Of a stretch of DNA of 64,000 nt, positions 32,599 through 41,514 are shown piece after piece. The stretch spans positions 15,535 through 79,534 of the forward strand of contig NZ_JBAWSY010000014.1 in the NCBI RefSeq assembly GCF_037104765.1, written 5' to 3'. The notes below the pieces were generated by a model. That model worked only from the letters and a program-made list of their open reading frames with translations. It had not been told where the DNA came from and searched no databases. The position numbers were made by a program, and so were the translations under genes. This DNA is from Psychrobacillus mangrovi. GTDB taxonomy: Bacteria > Bacillota > Bacilli > Bacillales_A > Planococcaceae. Within the stretch, counting starts at the first letter, position 1. Each line of letters opens with the position of its first letter.

Positions 32599-33954
32599 TT
32601 ATGCTGGTGGAGCTTGATGCTGGCTCCAATCAATATTAACGAATTTGTTAAATTCCTTCACAAATGCTAGAGTCACCGTCCCAGTTGGGCCATTACGTTG
32701 TTTTGCAATGATGATCTCTATCATGTTTTGATTTTCCGTTTCTTTATCGTAATAATCTTCTCGATACAAGAACGAAACAATATCCGCATCTTGCTCAATT
32801 GATCCCGATTCACGTAAATCGGACATCATTGGTCTTTTGTCTTGACGTTGCTCCACACCACGGGAGAGCTGTGATAAGGCAATAACAGGTACTTGTAGCT
32901 CCCTAGCTAGTCCTTTTAACGAACGCGAAATTTCAGAAACCTCTTGCTGTCTATTAGCTTGACTGCCGCCACTACCTTGGATTAGCTGCAAGTAATCAAT
33001 TAAAATCATACCTAATCCAGACTCTTGCTTTAATCTTCGACATTTTGACCGTATTTCATTCACACGAATACCTGGTGTATCATCAATATAAATTCCAGCA
33101 TTTGATAAACTACCCATGGCCATCGTTAGTTTTCGCCAATCCTCTGTTGTTAAAGAGCCTGTACGTAATACTTGTGCATCAATATTACCCTCTGCACAAA
33201 GTATACGCATAACTAACTGTTCTGCACCCATCTCTAGACTAAAAATTGCTACATTCTCATCGGTTTTAGTTGCAACATTTTGTGCAACATTCAATGCGAA
33301 TGCAGTTTTCCCTACGGATGGACGAGCTGCTACGATGATTAAATCATTTCGTTGGAATCCAGCAGTTATTTTATCTAAATCTCGGAATCCTGTTGGAATA
33401 CCTGTAACATCGCCTTTTCTCGAATGGAGTTTTTCGATGTTATCATATGTTTCCACTAAAACATCTTTAATATGCTGAAAGTCACCAGCATTTTTTCTGT
33501 TGGCAACTTCCATCATTTTTCGTTCAGCCTCTGATAATAGGGCCTCTACTTCATCTTCTCTTGTAAATCCATCTTCAACAATAGTTGTAGCAACACGGAT
33601 TAAACGGCGTAGTATTGATTTTTCTTCTACAATTTTTGCGTAATGTCCGATATTTGCTGCTGTAGGTACTGCATTAGCTATCTCACTTATGTAAGAAATA
33701 CCGCCAACATCTTCTAATTCTTTTTTGGCAGAAAGTTCTTCCGTTACAGTGACAACATCGATTGCTTTCCCTTGATCACTTATTCGAAGCATCGTTTGGA
33801 ATATTTTCTGATGTGCTACTCGGAAAAAGTCTTCCGGCATAATAATTTCCGCTGCTGTTATTAATGCTTGCGGTTCTAAAAATATTGCTCCAATGACAGA
33901 CTGCTCAGCTTCTTGGTTATGTGGTGGAACACGGTCCAATAATGGATCGCTCAT
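32599..33954 (-). CDS. dnaB: Replicative DNA helicase DnaB (DnaC of B. subtilis)
   Basis: 451 residues. An N-terminal DnaB domain (about 6-108, starting DRVPPHNQEAEQSVIGA) is followed by a RecA-like helicase domain. Walker A is AARPSVGKTAFALN (about 207-220), Walker B MILIDYLQLI (about 313), and the arginine-finger region is ESGSIEQDADIV. It unwinds duplex DNA as a hexamer at the fork. It lies 12 bp after rplI in the conserved rplI-dnaB order. ATG at 33954. Confidence 0.98.
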   Translation of the reverse strand: MSDPLLDRVPPHNQEAEQSVIGAIFLEPQALITAAEIIMPEDFFRVAHQKIFQTMLRISDQGKAIDVVTVTEELSAKKELEDVGGISYISEIANAVPTAANIGHYAKIVEEKSILRRLIRVATTIVEDGFTREDEVEALLSEAERKMMEVANRKNAGDFQHIKDVLVETYDNIEKLHSRKGDVTGIPTGFRDLDKITAGFQRNDLIIVAARPSVGKTAFALNVAQNVATKTDENVAIFSLEMGAEQLVMRILCAEGNIDAQVLRTGSLTTEDWRKLTMAMGSLSNAGIYIDDTPGIRVNEIRSKCRRLKQESGLGMILIDYLQLIQGSGGSQANRQQEVSEISRSLKGLARELQVPVIALSQLSRGVEQRQDKRPMMSDLRESGSIEQDADIVSFLYREDYYDKETENQNMIEIIIAKQRNGPTGTVTLAFVKEFNKFVNIDWSQHQAPPA

Positions 33955-33966
33955 TGACCTCTCTCC

Positions 33967-34416
33967 TTACGCTTCTTCTGTTACATGTACTTTTAAAGTT
34001 GCTACTACTTCATGATGAAGCTTTACTGGAACATTTGTATATCCTAATGCTCGAATCGCATCTTCTAGCTCCATTTTACGTTTATCTATTTTAATACCAT
34101 GTGATTTTTCTAATTGTGCGGCAATTTGCTTTGTTGTTACGGAACCAAACAAACGTCCATCATTACCTGACTTTGCTTTCAATTCGACTGTTAATTGTTC
34201 TAATACTTCTTTTAACTTTTTCGCTTCAGCTAGTTCCTCTGCCGCTTCTTTTTCTGTTTTTTTCTTTTGCCCTTCTAACGCACTAATTGCTGCTGCATTT
34301 GCTTCAACAGCAAGTTTATTTTTTAATAAAAAATTATGCGCATAACCATCTGCGACTTCTTTAATTTCACCTTTTTTACCTTTACCTTTTACATCTTTTA
34401 AAAAAACTACTCTCAT
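33967..34416 (-). CDS. rplI: 50S ribosomal protein L9
   Basis: 149 residues. The N-terminal L9 signature MRVVFLKDVKGKGKKGEIKE followed by VADGYAHNFLLKN is complete. A long helix (about 40-75) and the C-terminal domain (HGIKIDKRKMELEDAIRALG) follow. It binds 23S rRNA at the base of the L1 stalk. The start overlaps the gdpP stop by four bases, so the genes are coupled. Confidence 0.98.
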   Translation of the reverse strand: MRVVFLKDVKGKGKKGEIKEVADGYAHNFLLKNKLAVEANAAAISALEGQKKKTEKEAAEELAEAKKLKEVLEQLTVELKAKSGNDGRLFGSVTTKQIAAQLEKSHGIKIDKRKMELEDAIRALGYTNVPVKLHHEVVATLKVHVTEEA

Positions 34417-36389
34417 TCTGCATTTCCTCCTTCTAATGTCTCTTCAATTGCTGTTTTTAGCATATTAATAGCTTCGTCAATTGTCGCATTTTCTAGTTGG
34501 CAAGCAGCATTTGTTAAATGGCCGCCACCGCTCATTCTTTCCATTATTAACTGGACATTTACATCACCAAGAGATCTTGCGCTAATCCCAATAACCGAAT
34601 CACTTCTATAACCAACTACAAACGAAGCTGTTATATTATTCATTGTTAATAAAATATCTGCAGTTTGTGCGAGTAATACTTGGCTATAGGAAGCATCTTC
34701 TATGCCATGCGCAATAGCAATACCTGGCTTAAAAAATTCAACTGTTTGAACAATTTTAGAACGTTCAATATACGTATCTATATCTTCTTTTAACATCCTT
34801 TGTACTAAAACAGTATCTGCACCTTGTGTTCGAAGATAAGACGCTGCTTCAAAGGTTCTAGCACCTGTACGAAGCGTGAAACTCTTAGTATCTACAATTA
34901 TTCCTGCAAGCATAGAGGTAGCTTCAAGCATTGTTATTTTTTCATTCTTCGGTTGGTACTCTATTAACTCTGTTACAAGTTCTGACGTAGAGGATGCATA
35001 TGGTTCCATATATACAAGTAACGTATTGGAAATGAACTCCTCACCTCTTCGATGATGATCGATTACAACAACCTTTTCTGCTCTATTTAGTAATTTTTCA
35101 TCAATAACTAGACTAGGTTTATGGGTGTCCACTACTACTAATAAAGTTTTATCGGTCATTCTATTAACAGCTTCTTCCGGACTGATAAAACGCTCATATA
35201 GCTCTGGTTTCCCTTTAATTTCATCCATTAATCGAAGAACACTTTTGTCTAATTCATTAAAATCGATTACTACATAACCTTCGACCTTATTCATTTGGGC
35301 CATTTTTCTAACCCCTACAGCTGCTCCAATTGCATCCATATCCGGCAACCGATGTCCCATAACAAATACTTGATCACTATCCTGTATTAAATCACGAAGA
35401 GCATGTGAAATTACTCGTGCTCTTACACGCGTCCTTTTTTCTACGGGGTTTGTTTTTCCACCATAAAATTTTACTTTTCCATTTGGTTGTTTAATCGCTA
35501 CTTGATCTCCACCTCTTCCAAGTACCAGATCCAAGCTCGATTGTGATAGTTCTCCCAGTTCGACTAGTGAAGTAGACCCCGCACCCACACCTACACTTAA
35601 TGTTAAGGAAAAGCCAAATTTTGAAGTAGTTTCTCTTATATCATCTAATATTGAGAATTTATTTTTTTCTAGCTCAACAAGAATTGATTCATTAAACACA
35701 GCTAAGAAGCGCTCAGAGGAAATTCTTTTTACATATATACCGTATTTTGCTCCCCAGTCATTCACACAAGAAGTCACAATACTATTTAACTGTCCTCTTG
35801 TTTGATCATCCATCCCTTGTGCAATCTCATCGTAATTATCGATATATAAAATGGCTATTACTGTTCTATCTCCGTAATACAACGATTCAATTTCTACTTG
35901 TTCCGTAATATCAAAGAAATATAGTAATTTTTCTTCCGCCTTATAAAATACTTTATAATCATTGTTATCTAAGGAAATCGTAATTTCTTTCGAATCCTCT
36001 TGCTTGATAAGCTGTTGAAAGTCTTTAGAGATAGACAGAAGCTCCTCCCCGATAATCGTGTCAAACGGAAGCTTTTGAGACATATAGGGATTTGCCCATT
36101 CAATGATATATTGATCATTTATCAATAATATACCGATTGGCATTTCTAGCAATGCTTCTTCTCCGACTTTTTTCATGCGATAAGATAGGGTTTCGATATG
36201 TCTTTCCGTTTCTTCGTAAACCCGTTTTTCTAAAATCCATCCATATATAGATACTCCAATAACTAATAAAGCAAATAATAAGCCAACGATTAAATTGTTA
36301 GACAGGAGTAAATAAGATGCAACCCCACCGAGAAGCATAAACAAAATGAGTGGATATCGAATTGGTCGTTTTCTAAAAAAAGACGCCAC
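34413..36389 (-). CDS. gdpP: Cyclic-di-AMP phosphodiesterase GdpP (YybT)
   Basis: 658 residues. Two N-terminal membrane helices (about 11-55), a PAS-like domain (about 85-150), a degenerate GGDEF (about 170-300) and a DHH/DHHA1 phosphodiesterase (about 335-650). DHH motifs are GHRLPDMDAIGAA, VVDTHKP, VVIDHHRRGEEF and, in DHHA1, MSGGGHLTNAACQ. It degrades c-di-AMP to pApA and so affects potassium and wall homeostasis and beta-lactam tolerance. It lies between yybS and rplI as in Bacillus. ATG at 36389 follows a ribosome site in the 12-bp gap. Confidence 0.96.
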   Translation of the reverse strand: MASFFRKRPIRYPLILFMLLGGVASYLLLSNNLIVGLLFALLVIGVSIYGWILEKRVYEETERHIETLSYRMKKVGEEALLEMPIGILLINDQYIIEWANPYMSQKLPFDTIIGEELLSISKDFQQLIKQEDSKEITISLDNNDYKVFYKAEEKLLYFFDITEQVEIESLYYGDRTVIAILYIDNYDEIAQGMDDQTRGQLNSIVTSCVNDWGAKYGIYVKRISSERFLAVFNESILVELEKNKFSILDDIRETTSKFGFSLTLSVGVGAGSTSLVELGELSQSSLDLVLGRGGDQVAIKQPNGKVKFYGGKTNPVEKRTRVRARVISHALRDLIQDSDQVFVMGHRLPDMDAIGAAVGVRKMAQMNKVEGYVVIDFNELDKSVLRLMDEIKGKPELYERFISPEEAVNRMTDKTLLVVVDTHKPSLVIDEKLLNRAEKVVVIDHHRRGEEFISNTLLVYMEPYASSTSELVTELIEYQPKNEKITMLEATSMLAGIIVDTKSFTLRTGARTFEAASYLRTQGADTVLVQRMLKEDIDTYIERSKIVQTVEFFKPGIAIAHGIEDASYSQVLLAQTADILLTMNNITASFVVGYRSDSVIGISARSLGDVNVQLIMERMSGGGHLTNAACQLENATIDEAINMLKTAIEETLEGGNAE

Positions 36390-36401
36390 CTGATCAGCTC
36401 C

Positions 36402-37343
36402 TTATTTTTTGTGCCTGCCTTGTAAATAACTTCTCAAATTAAAACCTAGGTCAAAAACACCTAGTATTATGGTAAATGTAAATAATGGTATGGCTAGAAA
36501 TGTCCCAAGAACTGCCGTCCACTTTGGGTAGCCTTTTATATAAAAGTAATAGTGAATCAATGAAACACCTTGTAAAAACAATAGAGCTCGCAAAATAAAC
36601 ATGGCATTGATCGTTGCCATATATCCAAATGATCCAATTTCATAAGAAATGATTAAGGTTAATATGGATACGATTAAATAATACCATAACACTGCTTTAG
36701 GTAGTTTAAAATCCATAAACTTTGGAAACCTAGGTACTTGTATCTTTAACTTCTTTAATAAGGATAAATTAATGGACAAATAGATGATCGCTGACAAGAA
36801 CATTGCCACAATAAAATATGACGGCATCATTGTTTTTAATAATAATAAAGCCCGTTCTACCCGTTCATCATAATCTGCTGGTAACTGTCCAACTGAAGAC
36901 ATGATATTTCCCGCTTGTTCGTAGTATATTTCAAAGGCTTCAAAAAATTGCTCAACAAAATTAATATTTAGGATCAAAATAGACATTATGTATTGTACAG
37001 CCGTCATGAGTAATAAAAAAATTCCAGAGGTCATTAGAAGATAAAGTTTTGACTTATTATTTCTAATACCATCTCCGATGATTAACCCTAATGGTGCAAC
37101 AATTAATGCAAATATTAAACCAAAAATACCGCCAATAATAAAGGAGATAACTAACCCAATTATCGTTACATATATAGCATATTTTCTTTCAAATTTGGCG
37201 CTGAACCAAGCAATTGGTAAGGGCACAATAAATGAAGTGATCAATCCTAATATCGGAATATACACGGTCATTGCTAAAAGGATTGCAAATAGTGCAATCA
37301 TCATAGCTCCATATGTTAAATAGCTTGTCTGATTTTTTTGCAT
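36402..37343 (-). CDS. yybS: YybS family DUF2232 membrane protein
   Basis: 313 residues with about eight membrane segments spread over the whole length. It matches the conserved DUF2232 protein encoded before gdpP in Firmicutes; the family is related to S components of transporters but has no proven role. Position (rpsR-yybS-gdpP-rplI) supports the name. ATG at 37343 follows GGAAGG. Confidence 0.9.
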   Translation of the reverse strand: MQKNQTSYLTYGAMMIALFAILLAMTVYIPILGLITSFIVPLPIAWFSAKFERKYAIYVTIIGLVISFIIGGIFGLIFALIVAPLGLIIGDGIRNNKSKLYLLMTSGIFLLLMTAVQYIMSILILNINFVEQFFEAFEIYYEQAGNIMSSVGQLPADYDERVERALLLLKTMMPSYFIVAMFLSAIIYLSINLSLLKKLKIQVPRFPKFMDFKLPKAVLWYYLIVSILTLIISYEIGSFGYMATINAMFILRALLFLQGVSLIHYYFYIKGYPKWTAVLGTFLAIPLFTFTIILGVFDLGFNLRSYLQGRHKK

Positions 37344-37451
37344 GAAGGACCTTCCTTTGCTGTAATCATCTATTCATTGTAACAGATTTCTTCTTACAAC
37401 TAAATTCCTTTTGTTTGAACTAGAAATAATAGGTAAAAGAACAATAAAAAA

Positions 37452-37472
37452 AAGACCGGTTTCCCGGTCCTT
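37452..37472 (-). terminator. Rho-independent terminator after rpsR
   Basis: GACCGG-tttc-CCGGTC stem followed on the minus strand by TTTTTTTT. It ends the rpsF-ssb-rpsR operon. Confidence 0.85.
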
Positions 37473-37485
37473 ACTATTTATAAAC

Positions 37486-37722
37486 TTATCTCTCTTCAGA
37501 AGAAAATGGTAGTAATGCCATTATACGAGATACTTTGATAGCTCTTGTTAACTTACGTTGATACTTCGCGCTAGTTCCTGTCACACGACGTGGAAGAATT
37601 TTTCCACGTTCTGACACGAATTTTTTCAACAAATCTACATCTTTATAATCAATGTGTGTAATGTTGTTAGCTGTGAAGTAACAAACTTTACGGCGTCTTT
37701 TGCCTCCGCGACGTGGTGCCAT
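37486..37722 (-). CDS. rpsR: 30S ribosomal protein S18
   Basis: 78 residues, basic, with the family core LLKKFVSERGKILPRRVTGTSAKYQRKLTRAIK. S18 pairs with S6 on the platform of the small subunit. The N-terminus MAPRRGGKRRRKVCYF has the usual Cys. It is the last gene of the rpsF-ssb-rpsR operon, 71 bp after ssb. Confidence 0.98.
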   Translation of the reverse strand: MAPRRGGKRRRKVCYFTANNITHIDYKDVDLLKKFVSERGKILPRRVTGTSAKYQRKLTRAIKVSRIMALLPFSSEER

Positions 37723-37793
37723 AATAGATTGCCTCCTTTTCGATTAAAGTAAAATGTGGGAAGTCCTTATCAACTTTATTCAGTTGAATAAAG

Positions 37794-38294
37794 TTAAAAC
37801 GGTAGATCGTCATCCGATACTTCGATTGGCCCGCTACTGTTTGCAAATGGGTCTTCATCCACACGTGTATAGTTTTGCTGATTCATTGGTTGGTTTTGCT
37901 GATATGTTGGATATGGATTTTGCTGTTGTCCGCCACCAAACGATTGTCCGCCTTGGTTACGGTCTCCAGAACTATTACGTGGTTCTAAGAACTGAACGCT
38001 GTCTGCAACAACATCCGTCGTATAAACACGTTTACCATCTTGTCCTTCATAACTGCCTGTCTGGATACGCCCTTCAACACCTGCTAAACTTCCTTTTTTC
38101 AAGTAGTTAGCTGTGTTTTCCGCTTGTTTTCTCCAAACGACACAGTTGATAAAATCAGCTTCTCTTTCACCCTGTTGGTTGGAGAATGTTCGATTTACTG
38201 CTAGGGTAAATCTTGCCATTGCAACACCGCTTGGCGTATAGCGAAGTTCCGGATCTTTTGTTAGTCTTCCAACTAAAACGACACGGTTAATCAT
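37794..38294 (-). CDS. ssb: Single-stranded DNA-binding protein
   Basis: 166 residues. The OB fold occupies about 1-105, beginning MINRVVLVGRLTKDPELRYT with AVNRTFSNQQGEREADFINC. A Gly/Gln/Asn-rich flexible linker (about 110-150) leads to the acidic tip DDDLPF, which binds replication and repair partners. It lies 43 bp after rpsF. ATG at 38294. Confidence 0.98.
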   Translation of the reverse strand: MINRVVLVGRLTKDPELRYTPSGVAMARFTLAVNRTFSNQQGEREADFINCVVWRKQAENTANYLKKGSLAGVEGRIQTGSYEGQDGKRVYTTDVVADSVQFLEPRNSSGDRNQGGQSFGGGQQQNPYPTYQQNQPMNQQNYTRVDEDPFANSSGPIEVSDDDLPF

Positions 38295-38337
38295 CAGTGT
38301 ACAACCTCCCTTAATCAGCTTTTGTTAGTCAATTTTA

Positions 38338-38628
38338 TTATTTATCGTCGATACGAACAGCAATGTGACGGATAATGTCTTCATTGATGTTAGCTAAACG
38401 AGTGTATTCATCGATCGCTTGAGAATCAGCGTTTGCTTTTACGATTTGGTAGTAACCTTCACGTAAGTCATTGATTTCATAAGCTAAGCGGCGTTTGCCC
38501 CACTCTTTTGATTCGATGATTTCTGCACCATTTGAAGTTAAGATTTCGTTGAAACGCTCTACTAAAGCTTTCTTCGCTTCTTCTTCAATTGTTGGTTGAA
38601 TAATGTACATTAATTCGTACTTTCTCAT
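38338..38628 (-). CDS. rpsF: 30S ribosomal protein S6
   Basis: 96 residues with the complete S6 ferredoxin-like fold: MRKYELMYIIQPTIEEEAKK at the start and KEWGKRRLAYEINDLREGYY in the middle. It is the first gene of the rpsF-ssb-rpsR operon. ATG at 38628 has GGGAGG upstream. The leader of about 70 bases is a candidate for the known S6:S18 autoregulatory structure, but I could not confirm the fold. Confidence 0.98.
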   Translation of the reverse strand: MRKYELMYIIQPTIEEEAKKALVERFNEILTSNGAEIIESKEWGKRRLAYEINDLREGYYQIVKANADSQAIDEYTRLANINEDIIRHIAVRIDDK

Positions 38629-38836
38629 CTATTTACACCTCCCTATGGTCTTTGGCCAACTGCTTACAGTCGACAAGGAGCAAGTAATGTTATTACTCAC
38701 ATCAATGAATTGTAACATAAATAAATTATTATATCAAGATTCATTACCAATCTTTTCACATTTCCTGTATATTTGTTTTATCTTTAGTTAATCCGCGATA
38801 CACTCGTTAATAGTATTTTACTTGGAGGCATTGTTC

Positions 38837-39400
38837 ATGGAAAATAAAGAAGATATCTTAACCATTATTAATATCGATTTAAAAAAAGTCGCTTGGTCTA
38901 GTCTTTTCATAACTGTATTCTTATCGATTTTAGGGTTGTTTATTTATAGTTGGTTATATGATGGCTTCAACATAAATTTTTCAATTATAGATTTACTAGT
39001 ATTTTTCTTAGGTTATGCTTTTTTAATTATTTTGCATGAATGTTTTCATTTAATTGGGTTTTGGTTCTTTGGAAAGGCCCCATGGAGCAGCATGGATTAC
39101 GGAGTCAATCTTAAAATGGGCATTGCCTATGCAACAAGCAACTTATCTTTAACAAATAGCGCTATGAAAAAAGCATTATTACTTCCTTTTTGGATGACAG
39201 GAGTCCTTCCCATGATCCTCGGATACTCGTTGGAATCACCAGGGCTAGTTTTATTAGGGGCATGGTTAATTGCAGGAGCAGCCGGAGATTTTGCTATGTA
39301 TAAAGAATTAATAAAATATCCTTCAAATATGCTCATAAAAGATGATCCTGTAGAGCCGAAATTATATGTATTAAATAAAAAAAGACAGGACAGCATTTAA
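38837..39400 (+). CDS. DUF3267 membrane protein with HExxH motif
   Basis: 187 residues with about four membrane segments (about 20-40, 50-67, 110-130 and 133-152). The second segment ends in HECFH (residues 67-71), a metalloprotease-type HExxH, as in DUF3267 proteins, which are distant relatives of site-2 proteases. A zinc-dependent intramembrane peptidase role is possible but unproven. ATG at 38837 has GGAGG eight bases upstream; the TTG at 38822 includes it. It is transcribed against the surrounding genes and stands alone. Confidence 0.85.
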   Translation: MENKEDILTIINIDLKKVAWSSLFITVFLSILGLFIYSWLYDGFNINFSIIDLLVFFLGYAFLIILHECFHLIGFWFFGKAPWSSMDYGVNLKMGIAYATSNLSLTNSAMKKALLLPFWMTGVLPMILGYSLESPGLVLLGAWLIAGAAGDFAMYKELIKYPSNMLIKDDPVEPKLYVLNKKRQDSI

Positions 39401-39477
39401 GTTAATCTTTTAGTTATGTCACCACATTACCAGTTAGAGATAAAGACCATAAGAATGTAACGGAACGGTTCATTCTC

Positions 39478-39998
39478 GCTCCAGGCGGACGCTTTCCGCC
39501 GGCATGGCTTCAGCCGCTTCCCTCGCTACGCTCAGTCCAGGGTCTTCAGCTCATGCTATTCCGGCTGGAGTCGCCGCCTTCCACTCCAATCAACTATTTT
39601 CCACTTTTCAATTAGAAAACCATCATGTATTTACAGATAATAGTTGAAAAAGGCGACACTCCTGTAGGAATAGCGTTAGCCTCCCCGCAGTTGAGGGGAA
39701 GGCAACGCCCGCGGAAAGGGAGCCGTTTCAACGATTTCCTTATTTATCGGACGACATTATTTAGTAAAGTCAATTTCTACAAACTTTTTTCGTGCCCTCG
39801 CCGCCCTTCGCTCCAAGTATTAATATATAAGATATAAGAAATGGACCCTATATAAAAATATACAATTCTTTCGGGATTTCATTGATTAAGTCTTTTGGGT
39901 CATAATCTATTGCAATGAAGAGGCAACGCCTTCATGACCAATATCCTGTAGGCCCAAGCGGCTAGGCCCCACTCTCGGAAAGCGTCCACCGGGAGCGA
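39478..39998. repeat. Dispersed GC-rich composite repeat
   Basis: Block 1 carries GCGGACGCTTTCCGC and CTTCAGCTCATGCTATTCCG. Block 2 carries GGCAACGCCCGCGG. Block 3 carries CGGAAAGCGTCCACCGGGAG. Pieces of the same vocabulary (AAGCGTCCGC, GCCCGCGGAAAGC) recur at 57790-57840. Such non-coding GC-rich repeats are scattered through genomes of this bacterial group. Several short inverted repeats suggest folded RNA or DNA. Confidence 0.6.
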
Positions 39999-40040
39999 AA
40001 ATCCCCTTCTTTATCATATTTTTTACGTTAAAAGAAAAAA

Positions 40041-40082
40041 GACTGTAGACAAACTCAAAATCCTTAGAGTTTGTCTACAGTC
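40041..40082 (-). terminator. Rho-independent terminator after ychF (distal hairpin)
   Basis: Stem GACTGTAGACAAACTC ... GAGTTTGTCTACAGTC followed on the minus strand by TTTTTT. Its arm GTCTACAGTCTG recurs beside the second repeat copy at about 57880. Confidence 0.8.
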
Positions 40083-40084
40083 TG

Positions 40085-40112
40085 AACAGGTCAGCACTTT
40101 TGCTGACCTGTT
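40085..40112 (-). terminator. Proximal hairpin after ychF
   Basis: Stem AACAGGTCAGCA ... TGCTGACCTGTT five bases after the ychF stop. With the distal hairpin it forms a tandem terminator. Confidence 0.7.
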
Positions 40113-40117
40113 TTGTA

Positions 40118-41218
40118 TTATACGTTAAAACGGAACAACATTACGTCTCCATCTTGTACAACATATTCTTTACCTTCTAAACGTACTTTACCCGCTTCTT
40201 TTGCTGCTGCCATAGAACCATTTGCAACTAAATCATCGTAAGCAACTGTTTCTGCACGGATAAATCCTTTTTCAAAATCCGAATGGATTACTCCTGCACA
40301 TTGAGGAGCCTTCATCCCTTTACGGAATGTCCAAGCACGTACTTCCTGTACACCTGCTGTGAAGTATGTAGCAAGTCCTAGAAGCGAATAGGATGCTTTG
40401 ATTAATTGATCTAGACCAGATTCCTCAATTCCTAACTCTTCTAGGAACATTGATTTTTCATCGTCTTCAAGAGCAGCCATTTCCTCTTCAATTTTCGCAC
40501 AAATTACAATTACTTCTGCTCCTTCTTCTGCTGCAAAAGTCCGCACTTTTTGTACATATTCATTTTCATCAGCAGCCATAATATCATCTTCTGAAACATT
40601 GGCTACGTATAATATTGGTTTAATTGTTAACAGGTGAAGCCCCTTTACTACTCTTAGCTCTTCTTCAGTAAAATCAACAGATCTTCCTGGTTTTCCTTGC
40701 TCAAAAGCTTCTTTTAAACGTGTTAAAATTGGTTCTTCTACCATTGCATCTTTATCTTTTTGTTTCGCCATTTTAGTAACTCGTGCCAAACGCTTATCAA
40801 CACTTTCTAAGTCTGCTAAAATTAATTCCAAATTAATAACTTCAATATCCGCGATAGGGTCTACTTTTCCTGAAACATGCGTAATATTATCATCTTGGAA
40901 GCAACGAACTACTTGGCAAATGGCATCTACTTCTCTAATATGGGCTAAGAACTTGTTTCCAAGACCTTCCCCTTTACTTGCACCAGCAACAATTCCAGCG
41001 ATATCTGTAAATTCAAATGCAGTTGGAACAGTTTTCTTCGGTACTACTAATTCTGTTAATTTATCTAAACGAGCGTCAGGAACTTCCACAATTCCTACGT
41101 TTGGATCAATCGTTGCGAACGGATAGTTTGCAGCAAGTGCACCTGCTTTTGTTATTGCATTAAATAATGTAGATTTGCCTACGTTCGGTAATCCTACGAT
41201 TCCTGCCGTTAATGCCAT
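40118..41218 (-). CDS. ychF: Obg-family GTPase/ATPase YchF
   Basis: 366 residues. The G domain starts MALTAGIVGLPNVGKSTLFN (G1), with DIAGIVAGASKGEGLGNKFL (G3 region) and the family-typical replacement of NKxD by NVSE (YVANVSED), giving ATP preference. A coiled coil (about 130-200) and C-terminal TGS domain (about 280-364) follow. It is a ribosome-associated regulator of stress responses. Equivalent to B. subtilis yyaF. ATG at 41218. Confidence 0.97.
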   Translation of the reverse strand: MALTAGIVGLPNVGKSTLFNAITKAGALAANYPFATIDPNVGIVEVPDARLDKLTELVVPKKTVPTAFEFTDIAGIVAGASKGEGLGNKFLAHIREVDAICQVVRCFQDDNITHVSGKVDPIADIEVINLELILADLESVDKRLARVTKMAKQKDKDAMVEEPILTRLKEAFEQGKPGRSVDFTEEELRVVKGLHLLTIKPILYVANVSEDDIMAADENEYVQKVRTFAAEEGAEVIVICAKIEEEMAALEDDEKSMFLEELGIEESGLDQLIKASYSLLGLATYFTAGVQEVRAWTFRKGMKAPQCAGVIHSDFEKGFIRAETVAYDDLVANGSMAAAKEAGKVRLEGKEYVVQDGDVMLFRFNV

Positions 41219-41305
41219 GTATGGTCACACCCTTCTATTTTCTAACCAACCAGATTTTATATATAACCTGTTCATTATATTGATTTTAACGATAAAAGTC
41301 TATCC

Positions 41306-41506
41306 TTACTCTGTATCAGCTTGCACTAAGAGTTTTTTCATCTTTTTCTCAAATTCTTTTCGTGGAATCATTACACTATGCTGACAGCCTTCACATTTTA
41401 TTCGAATATCTGCCCCCATTCGAATGATTTTCCACGCATTCGTACCACAGGGATGTTGTTTTTTCATTTCTACTATATCATTTAATTGAAACTTTTTACT
41501 ATCCAT
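41306..41506 (-). CDS. DUF951 family protein (YyzM-like)
   Basis: 66 residues. The family core VEMKKQHPCGTNAWKIIRMG ADIRIKCEGCQHSVMIPRKEFE has three conserved Cys that may bind zinc (HPCG, KCEGC). Its function is unknown. It sits between ychF and the mechanosensitive channel gene in the conserved order. ATG at 41506. Confidence 0.92.
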   Translation of the reverse strand: MDSKKFQLNDIVEMKKQHPCGTNAWKIIRMGADIRIKCEGCQHSVMIPRKEFEKKMKKLLVQADTE

Positions 41507-41514
41507 TTGTACAC

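Larger units (their letters stand above)
39401..40117. other. Long intergenic region with GC-rich composite repeat
   Basis: 717 bases with no supported gene. It holds three GC-rich blocks (about 39478-39593, 39641-39745 and 39919-39998) separated by AT-rich DNA, then two tandem hairpins before ychF. One 70-codon frame here is only repeat sequence. Confidence 0.6.

Noticed and set aside
38629..38700. S6:S18 leader riboregulator upstream of rpsF
   Set aside because: Expected from the family, but I could not find a convincing stem with the conserved CCG bulge.
39625..39837. 70-codon frame in the 39.4-40.1 kb spacer
   Set aside because: It lies inside the GC-rich composite repeat and has no ribosome site or recognisable domain.
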